Shown one piece after another: positions 44,541 to 56,074 of a DNA stretch of 64,000 nt. The stretch covers positions 9,116,001 to 9,180,000 of the forward strand of contig CM043942.1 in assembly GCA_014529385.2 (NCBI GenBank), in the 5' to 3' direction. The notes under the pieces were generated by a model, which was not told where the DNA came from, did not search any database, and saw only the letters and a list, made by a program, of their open reading frames with translations. Position numbers and translations under genes: made by a program. The stretch's first letter is position 1. Each line of letters begins with the position of its first letter. The DNA is from Adiantum capillus-veneris (Eukaryota > Streptophyta > Polypodiopsida > Polypodiales > Pteridaceae).

Positions 44541-47190
44541 ATGTAGTAATACCTCTCTCAGTGTGTTCAAGTGTTTTGGTCAGGGAAAATCGAAAACTAT
44601 GTCCAAAACCTTGAGCGTTTTCTCACAATTCTCTCAAATTGTCGGTTTTAGACACCCTTGACTTCCGGATGCATTTTGAGGCCTTAAACAACATTTTTTT
44701 CAAAACTGACACTTAAGTCAATTTACTCTAAGATCTGTAGTGCTGCTCTCAAGCTACGTTTTGATAAAAAAAAGTTTTGGAATCGGAGTCCGTATGTGAA
44801 AGTTATGACCAAAACAGTGAGATGTAATTTGGAAAGTTGCTCCATCTGATGTTTTTGCAAGTGATCAATTTGAGCCCAAAATTGGTGTGTGCACTCCTTA
44901 GGCAATGATAAACCCAGTGGTATACTTGGTTTCAAAAATTTTCTCAAAATCTTTTCCTCTGTTGTCTATCGCGATAGACTCACCAAGTACCCCTTGCAGA
45001 TGTCTAAATGCACTCAAACTTTGTGTACATGGTATAATGGGCCTTCTGAACCCAAATATGAAGTCAGATTTGAATTTTGATTTTTCTACAGTGAATTTAT
45101 GAGTCTATCGCGATAGAATTAACAGAGTGTTACTGGGATACAGTTTTTCAAATGTTTTTACAGATTTGAGTTCCCCCTTCTCTTGAGATACTACTCACCA
45201 AGTTTCAAGCAATTTGGAATACTTTTCCTTTGTAACTTGCATCAAACAACAGTTTCTTTTCTAATCTTATGAAGTAATCCTCTTAGATGCACTTACAATA
45301 CTCCAAATTTACTCAAAATTTAACCATAGGCTCACAACAACATGTAGAACAAGGCTCTAAGGTCAGTTTTCAAAAGTTTCAATTTCTGTGAAAAAGCCCC
45401 AGTCTATCGCGATAAACTCAGTAGACTCTTCAGTTTTGAAAATTTTCCATATTTCTCTTTACCACTGTGTTCCCTATGCTCTGTACACCTTGCTCACCAA
45501 TTTCCACTTGTTTTGGAGTTTTTCTTAGGTCTCTAACTCCAACTCTAGAATTCTGAGTCTATCTGATCACTAGAAAATAGACCTAGGATGAATTCCCAAT
45601 GTCCAAAATCCACCAAATTTTGTGTGTAACCTCCTGAGAGGCTAAACAAGCTATGCTCCAGAGGGTTTTGAAAATTTCAATTTCTTTGGCCTTGCTTTGA
45701 GTCTATCGCGATAGACTGAGCAAGTACCCTTTTATAGGTCAAACTTGAACTTTGACTATACCATTGTGTTTCAACACCTCTCCTTAGTCCTCCTACCAAT
45801 TTTGAAGTGGTTTGGACTTTTACTTTGTCAGTTAGACCAGATTTGGTGTTTTCTACAAGTTGAATCCTCTCAAATGGTCTTAGACCCACTTTCTGATGTC
45901 CAAATGACTTCAAAATTTTTATGTGTCCTTGATAGCACCTTTCCAAGCTATGCCACACAGGTTTTTGAAAAATTTAGTTTCTATCACTGGGTTCTTAGTC
46001 TATCGCGATAGACTCACCAAGTATGCTAAAATGACACTTCTTTCAAATTTTCTCTTCACAGATGTGTTCCCTACCCTTTGTAGATCATGTATACCAAGTT
46101 TCACAAGGTTTGGAAATTTGGTCAAGTCCCTTTACCCAATTTGTCTTTGAAGTTTGACTCTAAACACCAGACTTGAGGTTTAGTGGTCAAGCAGGTGTCC
46201 AAGTACACTCAATTTTTGGGAGCAGCCTTGTATTGATGTTTTTTACCTATGGTATGAGGGGTTTTGCCTGATTGTGAGTCTATCTCCAATTCATCAGTCT
46301 ATTGTGATAGACTGAGCAGAGAGCCATTGGGAAGTGATTTTTTTCTCTGTTTTGGGACAGTTTGGTTCCCAGTGCCCTTAGAAACCTATCCCCAAAGTTT
46401 CATTCAATTTGGACTTCTTTTCCTTTGGATTCAAGCATTTCACATTTCACTTCCTTACACTCAGAAAAAGCAAATTCCCACTTAGATGCACAAGCACTGA
46501 TGCAAATGCTTTGAAATTTCACATACAAGCTCTAAAGAATATGCAAAACAAGGTTTTGAGGTCAAGCTTTTTTGAAAATTGCAGATTTGGTTTCAGATTT
46601 TTGTTTTTTGGATTTTTTAGGTTTTTTTTTTTTGGGATTGGACCAAATCTGTGTTTCCCCCCCTACCTTAAGGTCTCCAATGCAAAAACAAGCACTCAAA
46701 TCGACTTTCAAACGACCATTTTAGAGCATTTTTACCAAAATCAGCACAATTCTGCCTTTTGTGTTTTCAAGCACATTTTCATGTCAAAATTGCTCTAGAT
46801 CAACATCAGATGTCCTACACTACCTAAAGTCCTACTTTGGATGGTTGAATGGTTGTTTTTGCTTTCTGGCAAGCAAACAGCCTCCTGCTTACCTTTTGCG
46901 TTTTTCTTTGCGTTTTTTTTTCTTTCAAGTTCTTCACAACCATAAGTCACAACCAAATACACAAACCATAAAACCTAATCTAAACACACAACAAAATCAT
47001 ATAACCATACCTCAACCTCATGGTGGACCACCTCGGCGAGACGCAGGCTCCCTGGCTATCCCTCAGTCAAGAGATCCACTCTCTGACTTCCCACTAAGAA
47101 GGAAAATGGTGACAACACTCTAGAAAAATCTAGAGAAACGCTTTACCGTCAAACACAAGTGATGCGGTCTACGCTAGTTTAGGCGTTTCG
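44541..47190 (-). other. Leader of the Tat-like element, palindrome-bearing
   Basis: A 2.65-kb non-coding region lies between PBS and gag on the minus strand. It carries the ~298-bp palindrome array (44964-46312), T-rich tracts near 46600-46640, and a plus-strand frame of about 120 codons (46761-47123) of unknown meaning. Confidence 0.7.
44964..46312. repeat. Array of palindromes GTCTATCGCGATAGAC at ~298-bp period
   Basis: The 16-bp palindrome occurs at 44964, 45701 and 45998 perfectly. It occurs at 45103 and 45402 with the core intact and changed ends, and at 46297 as GTCTATTGTGATAGAC. Start-to-start distances are 139, 299, 299, 297 and 299. Sequence between palindromes is only loosely similar, with recurring words such as CACCAA and TTTCAATTTCT. 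A half copy (TGTCGCGATAGAC) lies in the LTR at 47551-47563. Confidence 0.88.
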
Positions 47191-47209
47191 TCCCCGGCAA
47201 TGGCGCCAA
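47191..47209 (-). other. Primer binding site, TGGCGCC type
   Basis: The minus strand reads TTGGCGCCATTGCCGGGGA right after the LTR end CGCTAACA. It is one base from the TGGCGCCGTTGCCGGGGA site typical of plant Tat/Athila elements. Confidence 0.9.
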
Positions 47210-48279
47210 TGTTAGCGGGTACGCCGCGACGGACGATGGAGCACAGCGAGAACACAGACCAACAAACTGTCAATCCGAGGACGTAGCTGACTCGACTAGG
47301 GCATGGAGGCAATCTCTGGGTTGTCAACCCTGAGCTAGACACGAACAACACTCTATAGTCACTAATCCTACCACAACACTACCATAAAGCAAAGAAACAG
47401 ACAACGCATCCTACGAAACACTACAAGCTCGAAACAGTCTCAAATCATATCAGAATGACTCGAAATCGGAGGGTAAGACTCACAAGGACATATCCTATGT
47501 GGCCAAACACCTAAACCCTGAAAACCATAACTGTAAGACCTCTAATCGCTGTCGCGATAGACTCAAAACAACAATTTCCAAAGTGTCCAGAACTGATCTA
47601 CAAAGACATCAACACGAAGAGCTTCTCGCCCTTATTCTAACGACTACTCAATCATTCAGAACGGATGTCGTTTGAGATACTTACGACCAAATATAGCTCG
47701 TAGCAGGCGGGCTCGCGATGTGGTCCTCGGCTTGCATTGCTTGCGTCGATGAGGAGAGCTCCTCGATGCTAACACGCTCCTACTCTCATATCTGCAATGT
47801 GATTACTATGCGCGATGGTGTGTGTGCGTGAAGCTCACTTTTGTGTGCTGCAAAACCCACGACTGTATATTATTTGAGATAACGTAATGTGTTCTTTACA
47901 AAGCCTTAGGTTTCAGCTTATATACCAAGCCTTCAAACCTAATGTCCGGCCAAATGACGTGAATTGTCCCTAGGCTTCTACAGAGCTTAATTACAAGAAA
48001 CTGAGTTGTCTTTACTCATTATATAAGCATCTGCGGCCAAAATACAAGTGCCGATTGAAAATATGAGGTTCCCGCAAATATTACAAAAGTGGCCGTAATG
48101 GCTCAAAATAATAATAACGGGATATTCGATGACATCCATGAACTCGTATCTTCATGTTGCAACATCCATCTTCATCTTCATTACTTCATCACCATCTTCA
48201 TGTGGAATCTTTACAAAATCTTTGAGGAATCTTAATGGAATCTTTGTGGAAACGTTGTTGAAAGGGCGTTCTTTCAACA
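47210..48279 (-). repeat. Tat-like LTR with PBS on one side and PPT on the other
   Basis: In element orientation it starts TGTTGAAAGAACGCCC (48279) and ends CCCGCTAACA (47210), 1070 bp. The PBS follows on the left. On the right AATTTGGAGGGGGAGAG, a strong PPT, precedes it. It is therefore the 5' LTR of the element to the left and the 3' LTR of a second copy to the right. Confidence 0.82.
47917..47925 (-). promoter_or_regulatory. TATA box in the Tat-like LTR
   Basis: GGTATATAAGC on the minus strand, about 715 bp before the LTR end. Suitable as the U3 promoter for the element reading leftward. Confidence 0.6.
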
Positions 48280-48540
48280 CTCTCCCCCTCCAAATTCTTG
48301 TCGTCCCCGACAAGACCCTATGTCTTTGCTGGCCTTGACGAGTTCTTGATGTCTTGGTGTTGGTTGAAGTTGTTGTGGTAGCATCTTCTGCAGTTGGTTG
48401 CTTTGCATGATGTTAAAGCTGCCTTGAAGTTGTACCTGTAGTGTGTCTGAAGCCTGGAACTCTCCCCCTCCGATTGGTTGTTGTATCTTGAATTGCATGA
48501 GGTTGTATCGACTTGTTGGTGCAACAGGTCGTTGTCATTG
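48280..48540 (-). pseudogene. 3' end of a second Tat-like pol with PPT
   Basis: The minus strand encodes a Gln-rich tail (MQFKIQQPIGGGEFQASD, then MLPQQLQPTPRHQELVKASK) ending in CRGRQEFGGGEC. Its stop codon TGA uses the first bases of the LTR. The PPT AATTTGGAGGGGGAGAG encodes part of this end. Reading through the PPT into the LTR is common in gypsy elements. The remaining pol is missing; the chromodomain-type gypsy begins 470 bp further right. Confidence 0.55.
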
Positions 48541-49013
48541 TAGCTCTAGTATTTGCTTTTCCTGTGGTTGTTATCTCGTAGTTGTACGTGTAAGTTGACT
48601 TGAAGCTTTGTCAAGCTGTTTTTTGGCCTCTCCCTTTTGACTTGTCAGTAGATTTGCAATTAGTAGTGTGGAGATATTGTGGTTCTTCTTGTTTTTGTTG
48701 TTATAAAAAGAGTAAAAGTAAAATGTAGCGTATATACAAAATGAAGGTCTTGGATACTTGGATAAGACTAAAGGGAAAAACCCAGTGGGAAAAAATGTCT
48801 TTAGTCATAATTAAATGCGAGGCTATATGTACTTAGGTTGTGATGTTATAGAGTTATGCTGAGTTAAAGTACATATGGCCATATGGCTACTAGTATGGGC
48901 TTGATATACATGGATAAGTGGTGTTAGTAGCTTGAAGTCAGAGTCATTGTTGTTGAGCAAAGGCTTATAAAACCTGTTTCCGCTTGGTCATCGTCATTTG
49001 TTTGTGTAAGTGC
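48541..49013. other. Unassigned junction between two elements
   Basis: No gene. It includes GGGAAAAACCCAGTGGGAAA near 48775, a word often seen near the ends of plant LTR elements. No PBS for the element on the right could be found. Confidence 0.4.
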
Positions 49014-49940
49014 ATGGGTGGAAGAAAAAAGAGTGCCTAATGCTATGCTTCGCATGTTTCAACCTGGGAATTTTAGTGGGGATGGCAAAGATGTAGGCAA
49101 AGCTCTTGCAGATTGATTGAGCACATGGATGACTATTTTGATTTGGCTCATTCGTCAGCATTAAACAAAGCTACTATCGCTAAGTTCAAACTAGAGAAAA
49201 TAGCCAAGCGTTGGTGGAGAGACCATTGCACAGAGAACAATGATGATCCTAATGCTGCAACTTGGGATTATCTTAAGACCCAACTTAAGAAAAACTATCA
49301 AAATAAAGTTTATCATTCAGATCAAATGAATGAGTTTCTTGACTGTCCTCAAGGAAAGAGTTATCTACTACCAAAAAGAGGAAACCAGAACCTGTTCCTG
49401 TTCATGAAATCAAAAGACCTCGTCCCGAGGAGGAACAAAGATCTAGAAATCCAAAGCAAAGAAGAGAGAACTTATTACGTATGAAAGCTAGAAAGGATCA
49501 TTTATGCTACACTTGTCTTGATCTTGGCCATCAATCCAAGGATTGTCCCTTTATTAAAGCTTCACAAGATTGGTGGACAATTATGAACATAGAAACTTCA
49601 ATCTGAATTGGAATTTTAAAATTTTTAGACCTAGACCATCGACAGTTTAGAGGAACTTCAATCAGTAAAACTTTAACCAAAACCAAAGACAACCTCAAAT
49701 CTAGGGGAATTTTAGACCAGGCAACCTACCTTTTGTTTGAAATGGACCACCTGTCAACAATAACAACAATGGAAATGTTAACCGTCAACTTCATCTAGGA
49801 GGAGAAGGAAATCAAAGACCTCAAGTTAACAGAACTCAAGGGGCTAGAGGTAAAGGAAATCAGGCAAACGCGTATGTTCATGCTGCAATTGAACATCAAG
49901 GAGTGAATGAATAATTTTTAGTATTCAAACCCCATCGGAG
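49014..49940 (+). pseudogene. gag: gypsy-B gag with intact zinc knuckle
   Basis: The start is uncertain. ATG at 49014 precedes MLRMFQPGNFSGDGKDVGKA in a second frame, so there is an early shift. The capsid region 49113-49350 reads IEHMDDYFDLAHSSALNKAT and KRWWRDHCTENNDDPNAATW, the Trp-Trp segment of gypsy Gag. The knuckle CYTCLDLGHQSKDC (49504-49545) fits CX2CX4HX4C exactly. A Asn/Gln/Arg-rich stretch follows, as in other nucleocapsid tails. Confidence 0.82.
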
Positions 49941-50200
49941 TATCAAGGTAACCATTTTACCTTATTGATTGATTCGGGAAGTACACATTCTTTCATATCT
50001 CCTAAGTGCATTAGAAACCTCATTTTGCCTGAACACCTTGATACAGACCTTACAGTAGAATTATCTATGGGTAGGAAGGTTAGATCTTCTACTTTAGTGG
50101 GTAGCTTGAATTTTGTTTTGGATGGTCATAATACTTTAGCAAACTTCAGAGTCTTACCCATAGAATCTACAATGGAATTCTAGGAATGGGTTGGCTAGAA
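49941..50200 (+). pseudogene. pol: gypsy-B protease
   Basis: LIDSGSTHSFISPKCIRNL has a complete retropepsin active site. VELSMGRKVRSSTLVGSLNF and [10 protein letters not shown] follow, and [16 protein letters not shown] is the C-terminal Gly segment after a one-base shift and stop near 50182. Otherwise well preserved. Confidence 0.85.
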
Positions 50201-51800
50201 GACAATGATGCTCACATATATTTTAAAGACGCTTCATTGAATTTCAAAAATGATCAAAATTCTAGAGTTATAGTTACTGGGAAATATGGAAAGCCTAAGC
50301 TCAAACTAGTGAACTTTAGTAAACTTATGAAGAGTCATAGGAAAAATAAAAGAATTTATGCAATAAAGCTTAACCCTAAAGAGAAGAAGATAGATTCACC
50401 TGAGCCCGATGATGATGTATTTTCCGATGAAATTTTACAGTTACCACCCAAGCATGATGTTGATCATGCAATAGAGCTTACTCCAATAGCTCAACCAGTT
50501 GCTCGTAGACCTTACAAAATGTCAGTACTTGAATCTGCAGAACTCAAGGAGCAATTAACTCAACTTCTTGAACAAGGCTTTATTCAACCCAGCATTTCTC
50601 CATGGAGTACTCATGTTCTATTTAATCGAAAGAAGGATGGTACTCTACGTCTTTGTATTGATTATCGTGTATTGAACCAGGTAACAGTCAAGAATAAGTA
50701 TGCAATACCAAGGATTGATGAACTGCTTGACTGACTACATGGAGCTTCTATCTTCACAAAGATTGATCTTAAGTCAGCGTATTACCAGATCTAAATCATG
50801 GAGGAGGATATACCAAATGTAGGATTTAATACTCGTTTTGGACATTATGAATTTATAGTTATGCCTTTTGGACTTAATAATGCTCCTACAACTTTTAATC
50901 TTCTATGACCAACGTGTTTTGAGAGCATCTTGATGATTTTTTTCTTGTCTTCTTTTATGATATCCTGGTTTACTCCAGAAACAAAGAAGAACATGAAAAA
51001 CATGTGCAGCGAGTACTTGAATTTCTCCGTCAAAATAAACTTTATGCCAAACGTAGCAAATGCATCTTTTTCACTGACAAGGTAGAATATTTGGGATTTA
51101 TTGTATCCAAAGATGGCGTTTCTACTGATCCAAGTAAGATTGAAGATGTTATAGCTGCCTACACCGAAATTAGTACGAGAAGTACGTGGCTTTCTTGGTT
51201 TAGCAGGATGGCATCGTACATTTATTCAAGGCTATGCTAAGATTGTATCTCCATTGACTAATACGATTAAGAAGGCTAAAGTGTTTACTTGGAATAAACA
51301 TGGTCAAGCTAGTTTTGAGAAACTCAAAGAAGCTTTGGTGAATGCTCCCATACTACAGCTTCCAGACTTCTCAAAGACATTCACTGTGCTTCTCATTGAT
51401 GCAAGTGGACAAGCAGTTGGTGGCGTTCTGTCTCAAGAAGGAAAACATGTAGATTATGAATCTCGTAAGTTACATAAACATGAGTTGAATTATCCTACAC
51501 ATGACTTGAAATTATTGGCCATTGTACATGCTCTTAAAGTATAGCGACATTATCTTCTCGGAAGGAGATTTGAACTACATACCGACCATAAAAGCCTAAA
51601 GTGGGTCTATACCCAACCTGATCTTAATATGCGACAAAGAAGATGGATGGAGTTGTTCTGCGAGTACGATTTTTGAATCAAATATAAACTTGGGAAGGCA
51701 AATCTTGTGGCCGATGCCTTAAGCAGGAAGAGTACTGTAGCGGTTGTCACAACCTCTACTACTTCTTTAATTGACCTTATTCGAGAAGGTATGACTAATG
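50201..51800 (+). pseudogene. pol: gypsy-B reverse transcriptase and RNase H
   Basis: RT fingers are open to 50734: [20 protein letters not shown], then [20 protein letters not shown] and [14 protein letters not shown] stop follows in place of the next codon, then [24 protein letters not shown] and the palm motif FFYDILVYS. In the palm motif the first catalytic Asp of FFDD is Tyr. LGFIVSKDGVSTDPSKIEDV follows. RNase H starts with LLIDASGQAVGGVLSQEGKH and continues to KLGKANLVADALSRKS across stops at about 51544 and 51676. The altered palm and the stops make it non-functional. Confidence 0.88.
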
Positions 51801-53215
51801 ACCCGTATTACTTAAGAATCCAATACTTCATGAATCTAAATAATTGAACAAAGAAATAAAAAAGGCAAATCAAAGGCTTTCATGTTGAAGGTGATGACCT
51901 TTACTTTGGTAACCGTCTTTGTATTCCAACTCAAGGTGGAATCAAACTTCAAATATTATAGGAAGCTCATGATATACCTAAAGTAGGACATCCAGGATAC
52001 ATTAAGACTTAATCTACTATAAGAAAGAGTTTCTTTTGGCCATGACTAAAGCGTGATGTGTTGAGCTATGTTACAAGAAGTTTAACATGTCAACGTATTA
52101 AAGTTGAACGAATTTGATACCCCAGTAAGCTTCAGTCTATTGATGCTCCAAATTGAAGTGGAAATGGATATCCATAGATTTTATTATAGGAATTCTTACA
52201 TCTCTGGGATATTACTCTATTTTGTGGTTGTTGATATGCTTACAAATATGACCCATTTGTTTCCAATCAAGACAACGTTTACGGCTAAGGATAAAGCTCA
52301 AGTCTTCATGAAAGGTGTTTTCATGTATCATGGTTTACCTCGACAAATAATTTTTTATCGTGATGTGAAGTTCACCTCTAATTTTTGGAAAGCTTTATTC
52401 TCAGCTCTACAAGAACCCAGTTAGCCTTTAGTACTGCTTATCATCCTCAAACTGATGGACGGAAAGAAAGAACAAATCATGTCATTGAAGACATGTTAAG
52501 AGCTTATTGTATGCATGAAGAGAGTAAATGGACTAGATACATGTATTTAGTTGAATTTGCGTATAATTCCTAATTGCAACACTCAATTGGAATGTCTCCT
52601 TTTCAAGCATTGTATGGGCAAGAGTATCTTACTCCACTCAAATGGATAGACCCTCTCATACGAGTTCAAGCATCCAAAAGAAATATTAAATGAAATGCAA
52701 ATACAAACCGATCTTATACGACAAGATATTAAGATTGCTCAAGATAGACAGAAGAGTTATGATGATCCAAAACGATTTGCCAGACTTTTTGAAGAAGGCG
52801 ATATGGTATTTTTTAGGGTGAAACACAAACATAGTTCTTTATCAATGGGTAAGTGTAAGAAGCTAAGTACCAGACATTGTGGACCTTTTGTAATCACAGA
52901 GCGGATTAATGAAATCAACCTTACAGACTCTTGCTACCACCACACATAAAGGTACATGATGTTTTTCACGTCAGCTTATTCAAGAAGTATGTACCTAATC
53001 CATAACATATTCTTGATGATTCCCTATTATCTACATCTACTGACAGAACTTTTGAAGTATATCCCAAAGTAATACTTGAGAACAAAACCAAGCCTCTACA
53101 TAATCGAACCATTATTAAGCACCATGTTAAATGGTCAACCTATCCTCAGGGAGATGCCACTTGGGAACGTGATGATGTAATGAGACTAAACAATCCAGAC
53201 TTCATGAGGTGAGGA
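51801..53215 (+). pseudogene. pol: gypsy-B integrase with chromodomain-like C terminus
   Basis: Fragments in several frames: PKVGHPGYIKT and TCQRIKVER (HHCC zinc region, about 51970-52105), SIDFIIGIPTSLGYYSI (first Asp) and YHPQTDGRKERTNHVIEDML (Glu retained; Gln and Thr of the usual DGQTE are changed). Then FQALYGQEYLTPL. The tail has VHDVFHVSLFKKYVPNP, then IIKHHVKWSTYPQGDATWER and NNPDFMR. The Val-Lys-Trp ... Ala-Thr-Trp-Glu pattern is that of the chromodomain in plant chromoviruses, which guides integration to particular chromatin. Confidence 0.85.
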
Positions 53216-53230
53216 CACCTCGAATTTTTC

Positions 53231-53243
53231 AAGTGTGGGAGGA
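53231..53243 (+). other. Polypurine tract of gypsy-B
   Basis: AAGTGTGGGAGGA precedes the LTR start. The chromodomain frame ends just before it. Confidence 0.7.
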
Positions 53244-54416
53244 TATAAGATCCCCAAATTTTGGGTCTCTTTTAAAAATAAGAAAAATAGCTTTCAATAT
53301 CTATTTTGCCAAATTTTTACTTAAGATGCTTGATTGACAGTATTGGAAGGTTCGAAAGTGAAAAGCAAGGTCGTTTCTATATTCCAGAAAGTTAGACAAA
53401 CATTTGGTTTAGTTTTAGAAAAATTCACTATTTCTAGCTTTTTCATGCTTTTTATGCTTTTAGGTGCTTTTTTTGCAAAACATGTTCCGGGGAAGCTATG
53501 GTTCAGTTGTGTAAAACTCTGCTTTCTGAGTGCTTTTCACGCTATTTATAGCTTTTCATTATTTTTAGTGCTTTTTAGTGAAAAGCGAGTCCGCTTTCTT
53601 ATTCCAGTGGTGGACAAGGGGAACCCGTGGTTCAATTTTAGAATTTTTTTTTTTTTTTGCTTTTTACGCTATTTTTAGCATTTCGTGCTTTTTGGCGTTT
53701 TTGAAAAGCAATGTGCTCTTTATGATGACCTAAACGTAAAAATATTAATTTTAGTCTCCGTCGGATTTAAAAATGATCACTAGGAGCACGGGACCAGACA
53801 GGATTTTTACGAGAATTATTTTTATAAAATGCGGTACCAGAAATACACCGGGGCAGTACGGGAAAGTCATAATTATGTCGGGACATTACGGTGTGGCATA
53901 GTCTAGCTACAGTTTCCATTAGTTGGCCAGATACTGCTTGGATGTTCAATTTTGCTATAAAAATGAAGGGTAAGTGGGAGAGTTGACCACCAAAAGCAAA
54001 GGCTTGTTTTTAGGAAAGACTAGAGCTTTTTCCCAAAAGCTAGGGTCTATTCCAGGCAAGAAACTAAAGCCATCTCTTAGCTTGGGACACACTCCAGACA
54101 GTTGCAGAGCCTATAAATTCACCTGCAATAATTAGTTTTCAGTGCCGTTTGTTGCATCTACTACCACAAGGCTATACGTATCTATTATACGGAGTGGTGT
54201 AAGCTCTTCATCACCATCTCCATAAGCTCTTCTCTCTTGGTAAGAAGAAGAAGAAGGATACTCTCTCTCAACTTGCTTATTATCTTCTCTCTAGTTTCAC
54301 AGTGTACGCGCTCTCCAGAAGCTTTCGTGGCGGATACCTCTACGTAGCTCTCATCACCGCTCTCTTGTGGAAAAGCAAGAATCCTTTTGACAACTCCTAA
54401 TCAATTCTAAATCACG
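53244..54416 (+). repeat. 3' LTR of gypsy-B (ends uncertain)
   Basis: It starts TATAAGATCCCCAAATTTTG right after the PPT. Related plant LTRs start TGTAAGACCCC, so the terminal G is probably mutated. Repeated GCTATTTATAGCTTTTC and GCTATTTTTAGCATTTC words lie near 53540 and 53670. A TATA box is at 53955. The right end is placed near TTCTAAATCACGG at 54416 by style only. Confidence 0.6.
53955..53963 (+). promoter_or_regulatory. TATA box in the gypsy-B LTR
   Basis: CTATAAAAA about 710 bp into the LTR. A weaker CTATAAATT lies at 54111. Confidence 0.55.
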
Positions 54417-55707
54417 GTGAGAATCTCTAAACTCCATAGCCATAATCTCTCTCTCTCTCTCTATGTCATTTTTCTGAGTAGTCACCCTCTCGGTGATTGT
54501 TTTTTCGCATATGAGTGTATGTATGGATCAACCGAGTACATGCGAAGTGCCCATGATTATTTCATCATGTTTAACACGCTGATTTATACACATGATGTGT
54601 TTATGACCACATGTGTGCATGAAAAACACTTTTTGTTTCACGTCATAGAGGCAGTAGGGACACTGTTTTGGTCATAAATCACAAACCGCTATAAATCAGC
54701 TCGAACCCTTTATACCAGAGATAAAACAAATCATTTAGAACATTTTCTCTCTTAGGTGTCATGTTAAAAACACGCACGAGCTAAGAGATATGGTAAAAAA
54801 ACAGCTTGCAGTCCACTGCACAACCAAATTTTTTGACTACATGCTCCTTGGTCAAATACTTTCATTTGCATGTTTTGCATGCTCCTGAAAATGTCAAAAA
54901 ACTATTTTTTCATATGTGTGAAGTTATGGTTTATGGTTGACATAAAGATCGGAGCTGTTTTGCATCATGTTGATGGTGTTGGAATGTTATCATATGATGT
55001 ATGGAAACTCATGGATATATGTGGATGCCTCATATGCATGGTCATGACTGCTTTCCACCTTTCGAGGTCAAAACTAGCTCTATGTGCTAGAGAGGTGAAG
55101 GGCATATGTGATGCATCAACTTTGCATGGTTGGATGTTGTCAAGAATTGGATTTTCATATCATGATTAGTTGCTAGTCGTACTTTTTTTCTATGCATGAA
55201 AAAATCACGCCTTAAGTCACATGTGTGTGGACTCCGATGTGTCAAACTTCAAGTGAAGGAGTTGGTTCAGTGTGATTATGATTTATGGTTAAGGGCTGAT
55301 TCCCTCATGGATTATGGTTGAAATTTTATGGTGGAAGCCAGTGTGGATTATGGTTTTTTTTCAGGATTTTGCTGGTATTTGGGATCCTTTAGCTTGGGTT
55401 TATGGAGGGAGGCGAACCGGCCTCAGCCTATGTCTTTCTCAGATAGGTTGGAGGTGTTTTGGCTCGCTCTCGACAAAGTGAAATTCTCTCTGTCCATAGT
55501 AGAGCGGAAGTGGATGGGTGGACCGGTCGATCTCTACACAGGGTCCGATGCTTTGCTAGTTATTTTTTCATAAACTTTTTTTTGTTATGGTATATCCGGA
55601 TTTGTCATTGCATTAATCTATGGTTGCCTGTTCCATTTAAATGGGCATTTAAAGATCCATTGTTGTCATTTTCTCATGTCTATGTGCTCTCTATTTCACC
55701 CTCCACT

Positions 55708-55710
<3 letters not shown>
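54417..55710. other. Unassigned, nothing recognised
   Basis: AT-rich, with no domain, terminal repeat or RNA gene. The phrase GATTATG(A/G)TTTATGGTT and shortened forms recur near 54930 and between 55270 and 55350, a weak local repetition. Confidence 0.5.

Positions 55711-55711
<1 letters not shown>

Positions 55712-55784
<73 letters not shown>
55712..55784. repeat. (CT)n microsatellite
   Basis: About 36 uninterrupted CT units. Confidence 0.95.
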
Positions 55785-55787
<3 letters not shown>

Positions 55788-56074
55788 CACAAGGCGGTGT
55801 ACACATATAATCACCTTCCACAATGTTATATTTTTCTTGAGTACACTTTCATTCATAACACCCATTCAGGGGTAGCACTAGTCGCTAGGTACCTCTGGAT
55901 GCAGTTCTACTTCTGGACCAAAGTCCATGCTTGGTCGGGTGCTGAGAACTCCTTCCCTATGCAAATGCTTCCGCAACTCTAATGAATATTGAAAATTGTA
56001 TAAAGGTGTAAATTTTATATTTTGTGCATAGATCCCCAGGGGAGGTGTATTTCTTAGACAAGTGGGAACTTTTT

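Larger units (their letters stand above)
49014..54416 (+). mobile_element. Ty3/gypsy element B, chromodomain type, lacking a clear 5' LTR
   Basis: Plus-strand order: gag, zinc knuckle, protease, RT, RNase H, integrase, chromodomain-like tail, PPT and 3' LTR. Every domain is interrupted by at least one stop or shift. The left end abuts Tat-like debris and no 5' LTR or PBS was recognised. Confidence 0.85.

Noticed and set aside
44964-46312. CRISPR-like array (regular palindromic repeats)
   Set aside because: The context is a plant retrotransposon leader. Intervals are ~298 bp and themselves loosely repetitive, and no cas genes exist. A tandem repeat with a conserved palindrome fits better.
54417-55710. 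A host gene in the element-free stretch
   Set aside because: Frames are short, without domains, and no exon-intron pattern is convincing.
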